64,000 nt of DNA from Phycomyces blakesleeanus NRRL 1555(-) (lineage: Eukaryota; Mucoromycota; Mucoromycetes; Mucorales; Phycomycetaceae): assembly GCF_001638985.1 (NCBI RefSeq), contig NW_017265136.1, forward strand, positions 2,216,269 to 2,280,268, given 5' to 3'. The notes under the pieces were generated by a model, which was given only the letters and a program-made list of their open reading frames with translations, was not told where the DNA came from and searched no databases. Each line of letters opens with the position of its first letter. Position 1 is the first letter of the stretch. The translations under genes and the position numbers were made by a program. Of the stretch, positions 33,431 through 47,309 are shown one piece after another.

Positions 33431-34609
33431 GAATTATGGTGCGACTGTCTAAGAATCATTTATAGTTGGTTCTCATCGGCTTATCGACAAATTGTCTCTC
33501 CGGAATAAAAATATTGTGTAGGCATTTTCTAAATACCAAAATTGTGCTCCTATCCGTTTTATTTTATATATATTCTTTATAGAGAATAGAACAAAAAGAA
33601 TTGCACTTTTGCTTATAGCTTTACACACAGTCATTAACTGGCTATGTTCCCATCACTTTTATATAAACTACTACTTTTTTAAGTTTTTTTTTTTTTAAAA
33701 AAAAATGAAAGAGTTATATGGCCAAAATAAATAGCCAGGATTTTCAAAATTGACATGCGCTTGACTAAAACAATGATCGTCTCAGGTCTCCTCAAAGTCA
33801 AAAGCGGATTTTTTTTAGTAGGCGACATACCACGCACTGTCTTACTGTTTCGGGAAGCACAAACTTTCACACTTAACACATTTGCACTCACAAACCACGC
33901 GGTAAACGTAGTGCAAAAAAACTAAATCATACCTCTTGCTCTTTTTTTTGAGCAATAGTAAAGAGTCAACCTTGAATCAAATGCCCAGGGTTGGTGGGGC
34001 AAGTATCGGATCGTCTAGACCAAAGGCAAGGAGCACGACTGTCCTTCTGTTCCTTTTTTTTTCTAGTCTTGTACACTGTTGCGTGTGGGTGAACGCAAGA
34101 TTTGCCCTTCGTATTACATGCCCACAAGAATGGTGGTACGTACAGACTTCGAATTGTCAATAAGGCATGTGGAGTAAGACCTGCCCGGGTGCCTCATTTG
34201 ACGGAAAAGACTCTCAAACTTTGGTATTGCTTACAATTTCACCTTTTCTCTTTACTCTCTTTCCAAATCATACACTTATGGCTCAATTGCCACTCTACCT
34301 CTAAACAATCTGTCCATAGCCACCTTCCTCACCAACACCGCCAGCCCAAACATCACCGATACACCACTTCACCACTCCATCCCCTCTTTATATTCTCTTA
34401 TGGCGGACCATCCCCTATCGTCCAATTCATGGACACTCCCTCTCAACGATATACAAGACCGAAATAATGAAAACTACTCAAATACAAGGTAACTATATTC
34501 AACCAAGTTAAAACACGATCGTTGGACAATTTCCCTTACTTTATATTATTGGCTCAATTCAAGTAGCTTTCAGCACATAAATGAAATCCTAGATACAAAT
34601 AACGAAGCT
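32961..34609. other. Intergenic region upstream of the Ras GEF
   Basis: AT-rich with a (TA)n run near 33398-33427 and poly-T/poly-A runs. An open frame on plus at 34102-34467 has no domain and mixed codon quality, so it may be leader sequence or an unrecognised upstream exon of the Ras GEF. No other gene is supported. Confidence 0.5.
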
Positions 34610-37600
34610 ATGGAGCCGAACGATCACTACACACAAGCAGCTGCAATGACAACATTCATGCCATTACCCCAAGAGACCGCAATTCCAGCGCGCAAACGAA
34701 ACAACTCCCTCATTCCACCTGAGCTAATGAATGACGCTAGCGAAGGTGGCAGAGAACGTGCTGCACTTGCTACAGTATTTGGTGTGCGAGAATACACCCA
34801 ATCAAAGATGTTGTGGGAGCGTCAAGCTCCTGAAAGCAGTGGACTATCTGCCAACCTTCGACGCGATGAGAGCTCTGCTGGACCAGAAGAATCTCGCAAA
34901 TCACGGCGCATATCCATTCTCGATCCTTTTCTGGCCCTGGCTTCCCAGGCTGAAGAATCCCGTGAAATATCTGAACAAAAGACAAAAGAAATATCAAGTA
35001 AACTTGGAATGGCCGCCAGAACACGACTAACTGCATCTGTGTCATCTCCTTCAACTACCATTCAATCAACCTATCTTCTACCTGATATTCCTGTTGTTAG
35101 TCGATTCAACGATTTTCTTATCGAAGACGAGAATGGAATTGAGTTGATGTTTCCGGCTAACCCATCCTCAGTTCTTCTACACTCAATGACACCCATCCAA
35201 CGTACTCAGTCACTCTCTTCTATAAGTACTAACTTTACATTACGCTCTCGAGTTGATCCTCTTGTACCTACAATCGCACTTGAGACTGTACCTGATACAC
35301 CAATGGAAAGGGATTCTGAGAAAATAATGGTTGAATCAGACGAAAAAGGCGCAGACCAGGATGTTGCACCGCCCCTCCTGTTTATCGATTACCCACCAGC
35401 AATCTTTGATCTCCTCAAGGCAGACGATGATGATCGAATTATTATTTGGGGTCCTGATCCTGTTGCCCTTTCGGCTGCAATGGCAACCACTCACCAAAAA
35501 TCATCCATAATTTCATCGGCTGCTAGCACAACCTCATCTTTCTCAACACTGAGAGCCTCAGATGATGTTCCGGGCAGACCACCTCTTAAGGGATTTTCCA
35601 CCAATACTACATCTAGTAACATCCTAAAGTCCTCAAGAGCCACGAATTCAAGACCGCGCATCGCACCAAGTCGGTGGTCAAGCCAATTCCTCTCGGATGC
35701 CTCCAAGTTTGGTAAAACCATGCGTCGGTCCAACTCATTAATGATGCTACCATTTCGGTCACACCATCATACTGACTATGATTCGGATGAAAGTGGTAGT
35801 AATAATGAGTTTAAAAGCACTCTCTTGTTGCGAAGAGCCTTTGGACGAAAGAACAGCAAAAAGGAAAAAGAAATTGACGATGCTGTCTCACAGCTTCAAT
35901 TGCTTGAAAACATTCCTCAGGTCATTGAGGCCGCTTCTGTTGAAAAGCTTGTAGAGAAATTGACAAACACGCTTGGTAAAACAAAAACCAAACATAAAAT
36001 AAAGTATAGATTAAATAAAAAAGAAAAAGTGATATTAATCGATGACCATTAGATTACACATACATGACCGACTTCTTTTTGACCTACCGAACCTTTATTC
36101 ATCCGACACAGCTCTGTAAACTTCTTATCTTGAGATTTAGATGGGCCCTTCAGGATGACGATGAAGATAGGCGTGTAGTGAGAATTAGGTAAATTATTTG
36201 ATTTGGTAAGCCTGAATTTCATTGGTCTCATTCATCGGCATTGGCGCCATGGTGTCAAACAGAACATTTGTAGTAATCCGACATTGGCTTTCCAACTACT
36301 TCGTACATGACTTTATTCCTTCTCGAGATCTTCGTATTATCCTTACTTCGTTCCTAAACTTGCTTCCCAACCACCCACTTGTAAAAAGGTCTCCCCGAGA
36401 CCAACGGATCGTCAAGGGATTGAAGCGTGTTGTGCGCCGGCTGAAAAAGGTGTACTACGGTGGCTCCAGCTCAGAACGTGTCAAGATTATTGCACCTCCT
36501 CCACCTACAGTTGGCCAGGAAAAAGTGGAAGAAATGGTTAGGGCCAAGCTGTCTCAAAGTGCAATCCGTCGGAAGACTGCTTTAGTGAGTGGCGTGGACG
36601 TTGGTGGGCAACACAATGGTAACATGGCGGTTCAGGATGCTCGTTTTGCGCCTGTTGTTGTGATCGGAAGTGTGAACGCCAAGAACAGCTCCCATATTGG
36701 TAACGTAATGGACGGTACACGAAATCTGACCAAGCAGCGCTCAGCTTCATCCGAGGTCAAAGGAGCCGAGATGCAGTCTTCTCCAACAAAAACTATCCAC
36801 GAAGACTCGTTCTCAGCTCGAGGGGATGCTATAATGGCAATGAAATCAGCTTCCACTCAACGGGTTGATCAGAAAAAGAAATTATCAGATGAGGAAGGTC
36901 TTCAATCAATGTCAAATGATAATCTAGCGTCCATGCCAAATTACAGCTCACGTATTAGTATCGTCTCTGGAGACTCGTTAGAAAGTGATTTGACACCAGG
37001 TAGATCCGACGTGGGATCTGTGAGCGAGGAAGATGATTATGAATATGACGACCACTCCCACGGATCTGGTGTAACTGACACCCTGGACATAAATGACGCC
37101 GCGTCTTATCATGATCTGAAAGGTGCGATGTTGACAGCCAAAATTGAGCAGGAGCGTAGACAACGTGAAGAAGAAGATGAGAGAAGACGTGTCGAATTTT
37201 TTTCAGTGTCAGAAAAACAAGAAGAAGAAGAAGAGTCACCTGGATTTGCTGCTGCTCACGTTGGTCCCGAAACATCTATTTTGACATCATTAGCACCCAA
37301 ACTTCCAGTTTTGGGGCAGTCTTTACCTGGTCTTCAAAACCCAGAATCTCCAATATCAGTTGATAATCGTTACCCGTCTTCAAGTTCGGAAATAGCCACA
37401 CCATCTGTGTCTGCAGAATGGAAAGAGGAGAATGGTCAAAGAGTGGTCTCGGCTGAATATAGAGATGTCTCTAGTCAAAAAGTGGTCTCAGAAGGCTGGA
37501 AGAATGAGCCGAGCCGGGGTGTAGTCTCTGCAGATTTTATGGATCAGCCAGGACGTGGACTTAATTCTATTGATTGGGTGGATCAATCAAGACGAGATGT

Positions 37601-40600
37601 AGTCTCGGCCGATTTTAGCTATGAGAGGAGGCGCGAGATTGATTCGACAAATTGGAGACAAGAATCTGATCATGGAAGATTTTCTCCAGAATCCAGAGAC
37701 GAGCCAATGCAAGAAGTGGAGTTTACTGACTGGAAATATGATCCACAGCGAAATGTATATTCTGCTGATTTTAGATACGAGCCAACACGAGGCATTGATT
37801 CAACTGATTGGAAAGAAGAGACAAGACGAGATGTAGTATCTGCAGACTTTGGATACGAGCCCAGACGACGTGTCGACTCTACTGATTTTGAAGACAATCT
37901 ATCCAGGGATAGAAGAAACCCGCATGGCGTCATGAATGCTGTTCTGAGCGCATTGAATCAGACGGGCTCAGAGGACATGCCTAATTATCGTGAAATATAC
38001 GCGCCACACAGAATTAGACGTATTCCTTCCAATAGATGGTGCAGAAAAGTATCAGTAGACGTACCACAATTCCCCTTCCCAAATTCCAAACCAGCGCCTC
38101 TACAAACAGAAAAGAACGCTGAAGGAGAAATTTTGCCAGAAGAGTTACTACGTGAACTAGATATCAAGGAGCAATACAAAGGAGCCGGTGTTCCTAATGG
38201 TCTTTCGAGACGACTTTCGAAAAAGAGCATTGAGAAACGAAAGAGTGAAAAGAGTTTGCGCGAAGCTTCAATGGCCCACGAGATACCAGCAGTCCCTCTC
38301 CCACCTGCTCCTGCTCCTGCTCCTGTTTCTGTTATATCTGCACCTATCACTCCTAATACCATATCACCAATTATCCAAGCTGTAGAAGAAGCTAAGGTAC
38401 CAGAAGTTGTGGAAGTTCCCGAAGCTACACCCTTGCCAGAGCCTGAAACCCCTGCAGGACTTGGAAAAAAGCTATTGCGTCGAAAGAAGCAGAGTGCTCC
38501 AAAAGTGTCCGATTCAGAACTCGATGCATTCCAGGCCGTTCCGTATGAGAAGACTAGTGCCATGTACCCTCCTCCTATTGAAGTCTCTGTATTGACCACA
38601 CCCTCCAATGAGCAATCAAAGCGTGGTCTAGGAAAGAAGCTGGCAAAGGTGTTCAAAACAGCTAGTGAGCCCAAAGATCTTTCCTCTACTGTAAGCCCTA
38701 TCATACTCCCTCGTCAGGCGCCAGTTTCAGTTCAAGCACCAGCACCAGTACTAACACCAACATTAACATCAGCACCAGTACCAGTACTGGCACCAGAACA
38801 AACATTGGCACCAGTACCAGCGCCAGTTCCTGTACTAGTGCCAGAACCGGCACCCGTACCAGTCCAGTCTATCCCTTTAGCCTCAGCTACTTCCCCTGAA
38901 TTTGGCTATCCTTCCCAGGTACACATTGTTCAAACCCAGGAACTTACCCATCATCAGGAGCTAGCTCATCAAAATGGACCTATTCACCTCGAAGAAGCAA
39001 TGCGATCCCGAGAATCTGTACATCCTCACGTAACGAAAACAAAGGCCAAAAGAAGTCACTCAACTCCACAACCGGTGTCAGCTGCTCTTCGGGAAAGTGT
39101 CGAACATTTCAATATGGTCAGACCAGACCTATTCCAGGAATCATCAGACAAAAATCCAGGTTCGAATTATACCGGCAGTGGTGGCCTGGTTGTCAGTCGG
39201 ATTGCAGAGGAGCTTCGCAAGGGTGGCGAAGATGCAATGTTGGATTCTGAAGCATGCGGTTGTGGCCGTTGCTCTGGAGATAATACGGCTTCACTTATAG
39301 AATGTCGTAGATTCAGTGTTCTTTTGCTAGCCGATTCTGAGCGTCGTCGTAGCATGGAGCTTCGAAGAAGACGTGGAGCAAGTATTGATAGAGACAACAG
39401 ACATCATACTCTAACTGCACTTGCTACTGCTGTCGAAAATGAAGAAAGAAGCCGTACTTTCCTCGACAGCCTAAATGATGTTAATTTGAGACGTAACAAT
39501 GGACCCATTTATTTGGGTCATCTTGCGTCACGTACCCTTCTCACTGAGCATGACATCGGGCTGCAGGTCAATGAAACAGAAAGCGATGATGATAAAATTA
39601 GCTATGCGCCTACAACCCAGTCTATATTTACGGAAGCGGCTGCCAGCACATGTCTGGCACAATTCTCTCTTGTATCAGACTCTAATACTACTACCTTTCA
39701 ATCGCGTGTAACGGAGCAGGATCTCCCACCAATGTCACGCACACAAACAGCAACAACAACAGTACAGACACAGCAACATCAACATCAACATCAACATCAA
39801 CAAACATTAGAAGCAGAAACATCGGGTACACGCGAGCGCGCACACGAAAGACCCTATGAGGACAGAAAAGGTGGAACACAAAGAAAAGGGTTTAGCTCAT
39901 CGATTAGAGTTCATCGAGATGAAATCCCGGACAGTGCTCTCTACAGACGGAGTTTCATTCTCTCTCATAGATCAGGAAAGATGGCCCAGCAATTTTGCTA
40001 CATTGAACGCGATGTTCTAGGAAATGTAAATTGGGAAGAGATGGTACATTGCCAATGGACCAAAATGGGAGCAAATGGTATTGGTCGTATGGATGGTCAG
40101 GAGGAAGAAGAAGAAGACATTGGTCAGGAGGATAGCGAGAGAAGCGTGTACTCTAACGGTGGTAATTACACCCGCCGCACCCGCCGTATTCAACTTGCCC
40201 GGCAGCATGCTCACGGTGGTGTCGAGCACCTAATCGAGAGATTTAACCGTGTATGCCAATGGGTTGCATGTGAGATTGTCAGAACTCAACAATTAGAAGA
40301 ACGTGTAAAGGTTATCGAGAAGTTTATTCGTCTTGCACAGGTAACTTGGATGAAAATAAACGTGTATAAGCATATAAGAAGTGTTCTATTTTTACCAAGC
40401 TAATTTTACCTATATATATATATATTATTGTAGAAATGTAAGATGTACACAAACTTTGCTACCCTTGTTCAAATCCTACTTGGTTTGCAATCACCTTCGG
40501 TTTCACGTCTTCAGAAGACCTGGTCCCGAGTAGGTGTGGCAGAAATGAGGCAATTGGACCAGTTGTCTGCATTCACGTCACCTATGCGTAACTGGAAGCA

Positions 40601-41072
40601 CATTCGAGACAGCATGACAACAGTAGCAGATGAATATGGAATGTCTCCCACCGAGGTACAGATCGAAATGCCCGGAACAAACTACGAGGCGTCCAAGAAG
40701 ACCAAAATCAAAATGCCCTTTGGCGGCTGTATTCCTTTTCTTGGCATATACCTTTCGGATCTTGTTTTCAACTCTGAGCAGCCTGCCTATCTTGTTTCGA
40801 AACACGACGACCATGAGAGCCATGAGAATCACAAGATTTATCGTGCCCAGACAGCACAGCACCCCCAGGACATTTCGCCAGTACTTAAACAGTCCCTGGT
40901 AAACTTTAGAAAGCATCGCATTACTGCCACAGTTGTAAAACGAGTGTTGACATTCCAGAGTCTGGCACGGAGGTACTCGTTTGAGATTGACGATGACATC
41001 TACTATATGTGTTCTCAGCTTGAGGTCCTCAAACCCGAGACCATTCGAAGACTTAGCTTTGAGATTGAATAA
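34610..41072 (+). CDS. Ras guanine nucleotide exchange factor (RasGEF_N + RasGEF), about 2,072 residues
   Basis: Exons 34610-35975, 36053-36188, 36263-40340 and 40434-41072, all in phase. RasGEF_N (about 456-567) spans the first three exons: DYTYMTDFFLTYRTFIHPTQ, then RTFVVIRHWLSNYFVHDF. The catalytic Cdc25 domain (about 1740-2065) has ERFNRVCQWVACEIV, CKMYTNFATLVQILLGLQ and GGCIPFLGIYLSDLVF. It loads GTP on Ras-family GTPases at membranes. Between the domains lie 1,150 largely disordered residues. These include degenerate tandem repeats (SADF-YEP-R--DSTDW, about residues 885-1050), an Ala/Pro/Val repeat (38.72-38.87 kb) and a His/Gln run (39775-39801). The start at 34610 is the first good in-frame Met; earlier exons are possible. 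The unusual length comes from the linker. Confidence 0.92.
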
Positions 41073-41622
41073 GATTATTTATTTCATTTTTGGATCAAAT
41101 TCTCTTATTTTTTCTTTATTTCTTTGATATAGCAAGTAAAAGACTTATTTTTATTATTTTTAGCCGTATTATTCTTATTCTTATTCTTATTATTCTTATT
41201 TTGTATAGGAAATAATAGCTGATAATGTAGGATCTTGTATTCTATTTATACCTTAATCTATACACTTATATCTTAATATATGTACACATACACACAGTCT
41301 CACTAGACCTCTTTTAATGATTATGTGATTCAAATATCATTTTTATTCCTATTGCTTTGTTTTGAAAGCTTTCGAATAGGCTAGAACATGGAGTCTTTAT
41401 GCAAGTAGAAACAACAATGCAAAAATTCAGAGTGCATTCGACTATCAACAAGACCTTAACAGAACATAAATGGCTTCTTTTCGGCTGATAGGTTTACAAG
41501 ATGCTTTATTGCTTTATTTATTTTTGATTGGAATTTAGAAAGGGTATAATTGTATCTGTAAGTGTATTTTCTACAGTGTATAAAATAAAAGAAGACTAAA
41601 TTACAAGACTATATACACACAC

Positions 41623-41676
<54 letters not shown>

Positions 41677-41812
41677 ATGTGTATGTATGTGTATGTATGT
41701 GTATGTGTGTGTATGTGTACGTATGTGAGTGTCTATGTATGTATATGTGTATACATTTTATATAAATGTATCCTCAACACTATACTTGGTGGTCTATCTG
41801 TAGGGAGATGGT
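41073..41812. other. Convergent 3' spacer
   Basis: Between the Ras GEF stop and the MFS transporter stop. It is dominated by (TTATTC)n-like sequence near 41170-41200 and a long alternating tract, (AC)n-(AT)n-(TG)n with GTATGT variants, at about 41611-41755. That tract creates a spurious Cys/Val open frame. Confidence 0.7.
41611..41755. repeat. Compound alternating purine-pyrimidine microsatellite
   Basis: About 145 bases of CA/TA/TG repeats with GTATGT-type variants. Long alternating purine-pyrimidine tracts can adopt left-handed DNA; here it sits between two convergent genes. Confidence 0.85.
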
Positions 41813-43625
41813 TTAAACGTCAAGAGAGGCATCTTTTTCGCTTGTTTTGTGCTCTAGTGATTGTGGTAATTTGAATTCTTTCTTAATCATGAACCAGGCC
41901 AGTAGCATAAGCATTACAGCAGATATAGACATGATAAATGTGACGAGCTTGCCAAGTCCTGTAGAGAAAGTAGAAATCATAATTTGTTATTAAATTCATG
42001 GGTTCCACCCAGATAGAGAAATTAAAGAAAATTATTATCAAAGAATTACATTCCCGTTTATAATTTTTTTTTGGTCTTTGAATTGTGATACTTACTAAAA
42101 ACGGGGGCGTCTGTGACAGCCCAGATGGCAATTGAAAGAAAATTGGGCACGAGATTGCCAACGCAGCTTACGGTTGCGATAGCCAGTGCCCGTGTATTTG
42201 AGTCAGCACTATATATTTCGTTGACAAACGTAAAGAAGATAGGAAAGAGTGGAATGCCAAGGATGACCATAAACGCGCCCGCCAAGATCAACCCGAATGG
42301 ACTGTTTCCTTGGTTCACCACAAAAAGAATCATATACCAAAAAGCAACCCATGACTCGACTGCGATAATGACCCAGACACGCTCATTGTAGTGATCAGAT
42401 ATGAACGCAAAGACGATAGCACATATTGCGGAAAGAATATAGATTGGGGTCACTAAATAGTTGGAATATGCGGCACTATATCCCATCTTGTTGATGATGA
42501 TCACAAAGTTCAGTGGAATGCTATTGCTGATGTGAATGCAGACATATGCGATTGATAAAAGGTAGATATAAGGTGTACAGAGCAAGTTCTTGGCCGTATG
42601 CATTCCGATTTTTGTCGGGGCAACCTTTCGGCCTTGACGTTCTAGCCGTAATAAAGCACACGCACGTTCATCTCCTCGAATCCAGGGTGTATTAGAGGGG
42701 TAGTCAGGAAGAAGAAAATATCCGGTGAGTCCGACTGAGATAGCCATTGATCCTTCAATGATAAACAGCCATCGCCATCCAGCTTTTCCCAGAGCACCAT
42801 TGAGGTTTGCAGATACACCACCGGCAATCAGACCTCCCACAGCACCCGATATCTCATTACCAGTCAAGTAAAAGGCTGTACGCTTAGCAAGTTCTTCTTT
42901 GGTGTACCAGCTGCCGATAATAAATACTAGAGATGGAACGAAAATTGCATCAAATAGGCCAAGCATCAAGCGCAATGCAAACACACCAGCTGGGTTCTTA
43001 ACCAGAGACATACAGCAAGCCGTGGTGCCCACCAAGAGAGATGCAGTAGGTAAAAGGTATTTGGGACGAAGGCGGCTGATCACCATACTAGCAGGTACCT
43101 GCAGTCTTTTTGAACAGTAAATGTGATGTTAGATGCCATTAGACTTTATAAATCAATAAATTAATACTATAATACATACACAACATAACCAACAAAGAAA
43201 AGACTAACTGCAAGGTTGAAATCTGAAGATTCTATTCCAACGTCTGTACCCATTCCATTGGTGTATGCATTTGCTATATTGTAGATAAATAAAACAAAAA
43301 AAAGCAATAAGGAGAGAGGGGAGGAAGAACATTGGTATTGGTATTAAATAATAGTGTAATTATATTTGAATGGAATGAAAAAACGATATAGATATTTACC
43401 CATGTTGTTACGAATAAGACTGTTTGTTAGGTAGGAAAAGAAGGCCCAAACTATTAACCGTCTATCTAGTTTTTGCAACAGTCTTTTCTCAACAACGGGA
43501 TCAATCTCTGGTAAAGATTCTGTCTCGGATTCGGTTATAGAATCATCAATCTTTGCAGAATCAACCTTGTAAGATTTATTCATGATCTTGACTTGAATGT
43601 TGTCCATCGATTTGTCGACTGCCAT
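41813..43625 (-). CDS. MFS anion:cation symporter, allantoate/nicotinate permease (Dal5/Tna1) type
   Basis: Exons 43625-43400, 43273-43176, 43098-42096 and 41958-41813; 490 residues with about 12 membrane segments. ACS-family blocks: EKRLLQKLDRRLIVWAFFSY, SDFNLAVSLFFVGYVVYVPA, RLMLGLFDAIFVPSLVFIIG-WYTKEELAKR and a long central cytoplasmic loop with LRLERQGRK. The family imports small organic anions such as allantoate, nicotinate, pantothenate or biotin precursors across the plasma membrane; the substrate here is not determinable. The donor at 43175 could alternatively be used 6 bases upstream without frame change. Convergent with the Ras GEF. Confidence 0.9.
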
Positions 43626-46600
43626 TAGAACCACTTTGTTAATTTATTATTATTATTATTATTATTTTAAAAAAAAAGTGAATGAATATTTGGAAATGTG
43701 TGGATGGTAAAGGATAGAACATTAGATAAACTGGGGTCTTTTATAGCTGGTTCCTGAATGAGTCAGGAAGAAATGATAATTGCATTTGGTTTCCCTTGGC
43801 TTGATGCGCGGGGACGTTATTCTCAATCTGTTGAAAGCAAGTGAATTAAATATATATATATATTAGAGTTGCTGCTTCGTCAGTCTACATCCGCTAATAT
43901 TAAAATATCTTTGATAGCTACTTTCAGACAAAGAACCCCTTGAATCACACAGATGTACTATCCAGCAGTAAGTTATTTATTGCTGACATTAACATTATAC
44001 TTGAGTTATATATATATATGTATATATGTATATATTTAAATAAAGTCTCCACTATCACATTTACTATTGGTATTATGATTAAATAATGTCCTTTACCAAG
44101 AAAAGAATGATAATGAGATATTATCTAATACTCTAGATACTATCTACCGTTTGTTCTCCCGTAATCTTTGTATGCGCCATAGTGTGTCCCCCTTGGATTT
44201 ATACCAAAAATGTCTACATGTCTTTTTGTTGATATACTTGTACAAGACAATGATTTAAGCATACTCAAGGTATGATATGTACAATGATGAAAATACTTAC
44301 ATATAATCTGTAGACACAAAGAACTTTAGATATAAACATTCAAAACAATGGGAATTTTTAACGCATGCAACAAAAAAGCCAAAAAAAAAAGGGCAGAAGA
44401 ATAAGAATAAGAATTTAGATTTGTTTGCATAATAATTCGGATCGATACTTTTACTGTGGCAAAGACATACCGCGTACCAATTAATTACACAAAATAAATA
44501 AGTAACACAATATATTACTATCTTGCCGTTGAATCAATAAGGGATAAAATTGTCACTAAAAGAGAATAAGAATATATACTTGCTTTTGTGTGTGTATATA
44601 ATATGTATTAAATAATTTTGAATACACCATAAAAATAAAATACAATAAAATACAATAAGGTCTGGAAAACAGTAATCAGCTTTTTCGTAATATGAGATAA
44701 AGTGACAGGATATGTAATTAAATCAGGTAAAGCAAATAGGTCGGGACACGTCCGTACCATATTCTCTTTATTAGGAAAGAAAACTCCGTTTATTGTATTC
44801 TAAGCCATGCTTTTATACCAAGATACTCAACACAGAACTAACATAAAGACATCTATATAAATGAGCTTTTTGTGAAATGATTTAAATAGTCTAAAATTTA
44901 TTACAATGCAAGACGATCAATTGAATATTATATATATATATATATGTAAAGAAAAACGAATTGTTTGATTTGGAAGTGGTGAAAACGCTAACCAATTAAC
45001 GGCAAAGATTTACTGTTCTATTTTACATTCACAACAGCCTCCATCTTAGAAGCAAGAATAAAAGGCTCTCTCTCTCTCTATCTCTCTTTGTATATGAACC
45101 TGATCTATGTACCAGCCTATAGGTTTCTACACAAAGTCAATTACGGATAGAAGCAGAAAAAGAGGGAGGTTTTGAGGAGAAGGCGAGAAAGAGAAAGAGA
45201 GAAAGAGAAAGAGCTGAATCTGAAGCTGAAAGATAGTGAATAAGAGAGGGGGAGGGGTAAAGGGGATAGAAATTCTCCAAATTAAAAGGCTGGATTTGTT
45301 GTAATTGAGTATTGCCTGTGGTTTTATTCTAGAGACTAAATCCAGGGTATTCTGATGAAGGATGGGAACTAGACCCAAGAGAAATAATACTTGAATTCAT
45401 ATTTTAGGTATCATTTCTTCTTGGCTTCAAATATCTAGTCACAGAACAGTCGAGATGCACTGAAAAGAAAGGCAAATTTTTGAAGACAAGATAAGCTTAA
45501 TATTATTATTATTATTATAAAAGTTGTACAGCAGGTGGCAAACCGAGTGAAAATGATGTTTGTAAATGATGCATTCTGTGTACATGTCTGTCTAACTAAA
45601 TAAAGTGTTTCTGTCACTTTTTTTGTTTTGGTTTTAATATGACACAGAAAACAAGCAAGTATGATTGTATATATAGAGAAGGTGCAGAAATGCAAGCAAG
45701 CAAAACCGTCGTCATTGTATACATTTTCTTTCCTTATTGATTTATTAGATATCACAGCCACCTGCACAGCCAAATGTTCTCAAGGTAAATTGAGTCTATA
45801 TTTTCACTACCATCAATATGAGATATATTCTGACTTTAATAAACAAAAGGAGAAACATCAAAACCATAAAGTGCATGTCTTTATATAGAGTTATTTATTT
45901 ATATGTAAATTATCTATAATCACATCACAAGGGTTGGTCAGGTACCCTAAGTAAAGGAGGTGGAGATTAAGATGAAATATATTTACATGTTTAGTTGTTT
46001 ATTTGACAGCAAGAATATGCTGTACTTATTTATTTATTTATCTTAATTTGTTTTTGCCTCTTCATTTTCTTGATGCCGTAAACATCTTCCGGGATTCTAG
46101 ACCATTTTGAAGCTCGGTTCTGAAATAGACTTGTACTTAATTAAAAACAAAAAACAAAAAAAAATAAGAAGCAAAAAGGCTCTTTTGAAATTGCCATACT
46201 TCTTCAGTGTGTATGTGTTAGGTCTTTCTTTCCTTTCTTTCTTTCTATTCCACTGAATTTATCTGTGTTTTATTAAAATGAGACTACTTTCGAATACCTT
46301 TATAACAAGTCAAGTTAAAAAGTTTCTGTATTTGCTGTCAAACAATGTCTAATATCCGTAGTCCCATTCCAAACATCATTTATATTAATATAGAGCTTAG
46401 TTTATCATTAGGCTTCTTTTTCTTTTTCTTTTCTTTTTTCTTTTTACCTTACACTTTATATTATTTAGAGAACCATTGTATAAATCATGCATTATACATT
46501 TGACTCCTATTCATCTACTCCCCTTCTAGAGATAGTTATAGACTCAGTGTTGTATGATCATCTTGCAAAAAACAAACAAACAAACAAATAAATAAATAAA

Positions 46601-47016
46601 TAAAATATATCATCTCAAATACAAATACAAATACAAAATCAAACTCATAAATGCCTGTCTAAACATATACAATATTTCACATATACGTCGGCTAATATTA
46701 CGGCAGGAGCACAATTCATAAAAGATGACTTTGTTATTATTCTTGTCTTGTGGTGCTACTGTTTTTGTTTTGTTTTGTTTGATGGTGTTATTGTGGCTAT
46801 ACTATATCGTCAATTACAAGTATAGCTGCATTTTTCTTAAAGCATATGTCGTATAGTCTAATGCAAGATTTTTTTTAAAAAAAATAAAATCTATACATCA
46901 ATGACAGGTCTGGACAAAAGAAAATGTTAACCTGGATGTCTGTACTACAGACCTCTTAGATAAATATAACCCCCACCCCCACCCTCCTCAATTACTTTAG
47001 CCAACTATCTTGTATA

Positions 47017-47229
47017 TTGTATAGTATAATGAGGGCCAAATCTAAACTATCGATATTTCTGTTTTTAATTATAACTATTATCATTACCATTATAAATATC
47101 TTACTAGGCGGTCATATATTATACTCACAAATTGACAAGTCTGGAAGTCAAGTGGCGAAGCCTACAGTTGTTCCAACGCCAAAGCGCGGCCATCAACAAA
47201 AGAAACAAAAAGGCAATTACTACAAATGA
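47017..47229 (+). CDS. Possible small membrane-anchored protein (70 residues), unrecognised
   Basis: A 70-codon frame with one strongly hydrophobic segment (LFLIITIIITIINILLGG) followed by a basic, Pro/Gln/Lys-rich tail. No family recognised. The AT-rich composition alone could produce the hydrophobic run. Weak in its favour: the tail codons for VVPTPK overlap one arm of a perfect 15-bp inverted repeat (47170-47184 and 47295-47309). This could be the 3' remnant of something else or chance. Confidence 0.2.
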   Translation: MYSIMRAKSKLSIFLFLIITIIITIINILLGGHILYSQIDKSGSQVAKPTVVPTPKRGHQQKKQKGNYYK

Positions 47230-47309
47230 CAAAATAAAAACCGACCTTTGAGATAACAAAAGCCGTTTTTTAATTTACTTGTTTTCATTTCACCCTTTGG
47301 CGTTGGAAC
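47170..47309. repeat. Perfect 15-bp inverted repeat with 110-base loop
   Basis: GTTCCAACGCCAAAG at 47170-47184 and its exact reverse complement CTTTGGCGTTGGAAC at 47295-47309. These arms are more GC-rich than the surroundings, so chance matching is unlikely. Could mark a small element end pair or an RNA hairpin. Function unknown. Confidence 0.6.

Noticed and set aside
34102..34467. 122-codon frame upstream of the Ras GEF as a separate gene
   Set aside because: No domain, no conserved blocks and low-quality composition; at most leader sequence.
37985..38704. 239-codon antisense frame within the Ras GEF
   Set aside because: It lies opposite conserved-frame coding sequence and is low-complexity; no splice or start context supports it.
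41641..41874. Open frame rich in Cys/Val from (TG)n
   Set aside because: A microsatellite translated in frame; no start context or domain.
45127..45378. Minus-strand frame with Pro/Phe/Ser-rich protein
   Set aside because: Derived from a GA-rich tract; low complexity and no splice or start support.
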